Source of the DNA: Euzebyaceae bacterium
Lineage (GTDB): Bacteria; Actinomycetota; Nitriliruptoria; Euzebyales; Egibacteraceae
Reading direction: 5' to 3'
Assembly (NCBI GenBank): GCA_013698135.1
Contig: JACCVM010000248.1
Coordinates: 1-5,481, forward strand
Length of the DNA: 5,481 nucleotides
Position numbers and translations under genes: made by a program. The notes under the pieces are model-generated. The model was not told where the DNA came from. It worked only from the letters and a program-made list of their open reading frames with translations, and ran no database searches. Below are positions 4,325-5,481 of the stretch, in pieces; the stretch's first letter is position 1; each line of letters starts with the position of its first letter.

Positions 4325-5236
4325 TCAGGCGCCGGGTTGCGGCAGCCCTTCGCCGACCCGCCGGCGAACGCGCCCCGTCACGCCCCCGGCGACGACCGAC
4401 CCGCGGCCGAGGACGTTGCCGTCGCGGTCAACCGGCAGCAGCGCCAGCGCCACGAAGCCGTCGCCCAGTGGCGCGACGCTGGTGATCTCGCCGGTCTTGC
4501 CCTCCGCCTCGACGGCCGCGCCCGGCTCGACCGCTTCGGACAGCTCGATGACGGCCAACGACCGCCGCGGCCGCCCGAGGTTGTAGATCTTGGCGATGGA
4601 CTCCTGGCCCGGATAGCAGCCTTTGCGCAGGTGGACGTGAGTCGGCAGCAGGCCAAGCTCTTGAGCCCGGCGGCCAGGACGGATCTCGTTGCCCCACGCC
4701 GGCTCGCCGGCGCTGATGCGCCAGGCCTCGTAATCCTCGGCACCGGCTTCGGGGAGTTCCAGGCGCGACACCCAGTCGCTGACCCAGTCTCCGGGCCCGA
4801 TGGCGTCCACCCCGCCGGCGCGCCCACGTACCACGACCCCCGCTCCATGGGGCGCTGCCGTCATGGGCTGGGAGCGGGCGCCGGGTGCGTCGATCTGCCC
4901 CGGCCCCCGGACGCTGGCCACGACCAGCTCGTCGGTGGCGTCGATGGCCTCGACTTGCAGCAGGAACCGGAACTTGTCCAGGGCAGCGGCCAGGTCCGCA
5001 GCCACCTCGCGAGGGGTGACCAGCCAGATCTCCTCACTGCGCACGACGGCCTGCCCGGCGGCCAGGGCATTGCCCTTGGCGTCCAGGTACAGAAAGTCGG
5101 CGACCGTGCCTGGCTTGGCGTGCTGCAGGTCCTGGCTCAGCAGCGTGTGCAGGTACGAAAGGCGGTCGGCTCCGGTCACCCGGACCACCCCGTCGGTGCG
5201 CGCCGTGACCGCCGTCGTGTCCACCAGGAGGGTCAT
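4325..5236 (-). CDS. ygfZ: YgfZ/GcvT-like folate-binding protein (Fe-S cluster maintenance)
   Basis: This 303-residue cytosolic protein is of the COG0354 type, related to the glycine cleavage T-protein. The family binds folate and supports assembly or repair of certain Fe-S proteins. The hallmark is KGCYPGQES at 205-213, the family signature with its invariant Cys207. Other typical parts are RVTGADRLSYLHTLLSQDLQ (19-38), FLYLDAKGNALA (48-59), RISAGEPAWGNEIRPGRRAQELGLL (173-197, helix before the signature), and a C-terminal barrel containing GKTGEITSVAPLGDGFVALA (246-265). ATG 5236 starts MTLLVDTTAV, next to the first conserved strand. The frame is open upstream to an ATG at 5356, but those residues are unlike the family. 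No SD is present; CACACT 6 nt before the ATG may be the -10 box of a leaderless promoter. It is first of a minus-strand run of genes and divergent from the leader-like ORF at 5356. Confidence 0.94.
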   Translation of the reverse strand: MTLLVDTTAVTARTDGVVRVTGADRLSYLHTLLSQDLQHAKPGTVADFLYLDAKGNALAAGQAVVRSEEIWLVTPREVAADLAAALDKFRFLLQVEAIDATDELVVASVRGPGQIDAPGARSQPMTAAPHGAGVVVRGRAGGVDAIGPGDWVSDWVSRLELPEAGAEDYEAWRISAGEPAWGNEIRPGRRAQELGLLPTHVHLRKGCYPGQESIAKIYNLGRPRRSLAVIELSEAVEPGAAVEAEGKTGEITSVAPLGDGFVALALLPVDRDGNVLGRGSVVAGGVTGRVRRRVGEGLPQPGA

Positions 5237-5293
5237 GACGCCAGTGTGACGCATGGGCCGCGCCCTGCACGGACCATCGGATGCGCGCAGTCG

Positions 5294-5322
5294 TTGCCGT
5301 GAAGGTCGGTGCCTGGCATGCT
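5294..5322 (+). promoter_or_regulatory. Possible promoter for the right-edge leader ORF
   Basis: TTGCCG (5294-5299) and CATGCT (5317-5322) are separated by 17 bp and resemble -35 and -10 boxes (4/6 and 3/6 matches). Transcription would start about 5329, just before the extended SD at 5334. The match is modest and could be chance. Confidence 0.25.
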
Positions 5323-5334
5323 GGCGGCACGACG

Positions 5335-5349
5335 GAAAGGAGGTGGTCC
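5335..5349 (+). promoter_or_regulatory. Extended Shine-Dalgarno, near-complete anti-16S 3' end
   Basis: GAAAGGAGGTGGTCC is complementary to the 3' end of actinobacterial 16S rRNA (GGAUCACCUCCUUUC) at 14 of 15 positions, and the remaining one is a G-U wobble. Ordinary SDs pair over 4-6 bases; the other genes in this window have at most that. The pairing ends 6 nt before the ATG at 5356. It strongly supports translation of the short ORF that follows. Confidence 0.75.
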
Positions 5350-5355
5350 ACGACA

Positions 5356-5403
5356 ATGATTTCTGATTGTTCTTACGTGACCGTCGAGGTGATGAGGCGC
5401 TAG
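5356..5403 (+). CDS. 15-codon leader-like ORF
   Basis: The ORF encodes MISDCSYVTVEVMRR and stops at TAG 5401-5403. It follows a nearly complete anti-SD sequence. Its first 24 nt are only about one third G+C in a window dominated by G and C, which suggests sequence constraint rather than drift. A stable UUCG hairpin starts 24 bp after the stop. Short peptide, very strong ribosome site and downstream hairpin together look like a translated leader controlling a gene to the right of the window. I recognise no known leader-peptide family, and no run of one amino acid suggests a sensed substrate. It could also be the start of a longer product made by frameshift or stop readthrough. Confidence 0.5.
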   Translation: MISDCSYVTVEVMRR

Positions 5404-5426
5404 GCCCACCCGGTCTCGCATCCGGA

Positions 5427-5440
5427 CCGACTTCGGTCGG
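5427..5440 (+). promoter_or_regulatory. UUCG-capped hairpin downstream of the leader ORF
   Basis: CCGAC-TTCG-GTCGG forms a 5-bp stem closed by a C(UUCG)G tetraloop, one of the most stable RNA loops. After one A-C mismatch the stem can continue with two further G-C pairs. No U tract follows, so it is not a simple terminator. GGACC at 5424-5428 could instead pair with GGTCC at 5345-5349 in the extended SD, giving a possible alternative fold. Confidence 0.45.
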
Positions 5441-5481
5441 CCTACCGAGTCCAATCTCGTCACCGCCTCGTGGGTCTGTGG

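Noticed and set aside
4256..5302. Long plus-strand open frame opposite ygfZ
   Set aside because: It is the mirror frame of a gene with an unmistakable KGCYPGQE signature, and it shows no domain of its own.

Overview
The window is very GC-rich, with strong G/C bias at third codon positions, frequent GTG starts and several genes lacking a Shine-Dalgarno (SD) site. It encodes an actinobacterial-type soluble pyrophosphatase, a Bcp peroxiredoxin, a low-molecular-weight tyrosine phosphatase and a YgfZ-type folate-binding protein. This points to a chromosomal segment of a high-GC actinomycete. The genus cannot be fixed from the sequence alone.

Layout. (1) 1-640, minus: the N-terminal 213 residues of a secreted coiled-coil protein of the kind that precedes peptidoglycan hydrolase domains; it runs off the left edge. 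(2) 737-1246, plus: a two-TM membrane protein with a PH/Cfp6-like tail, divergent from (1) and probably leaderless. (3) 1261-1480: three copies of a 57-bp GC-rich element plus a strong palindrome, in the gap between convergent genes. (4) 1517-2029, minus: ppa. (5) 2094-2306, plus: a 70-residue proline-rich protein built on a 9-residue repeat, divergent from ppa. (6) 2341-2823, minus: a low-molecular-weight protein tyrosine phosphatase. (7) 2879-3352, plus: bcp, divergent from (6). (8) 3330-3946, minus: two small overlapping membrane protein genes; the second overlaps the end of bcp tail to tail. (9) About 3983-4322, minus: a decayed stretch with the C-terminal remnant of a SIS sugar isomerase and a 52-bp duplication carrying two copies of a GTG start module. 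(10) 4325-5236, minus: ygfZ. (11) 5334-5481, plus: an unusually long SD sequence, a 15-codon AT-rich ORF and a UUCG hairpin, looking like the leader of a gene beyond the right edge.

Most recognised genes are housekeeping: pyrophosphate hydrolysis, peroxide detoxification, Fe-S maintenance, phosphotyrosine removal and cell-wall work. They lie in divergent or convergent pairs rather than one operon, apart from the minus-strand run from ygfZ down to the membrane pair. No mobile element, CRISPR array, tRNA or rRNA gene was seen. The least explained parts are the 57-bp triplicate, the proline-repeat mini-gene, the duplicated start module next to the SIS remnant, and the leader-like ORF at the right edge.
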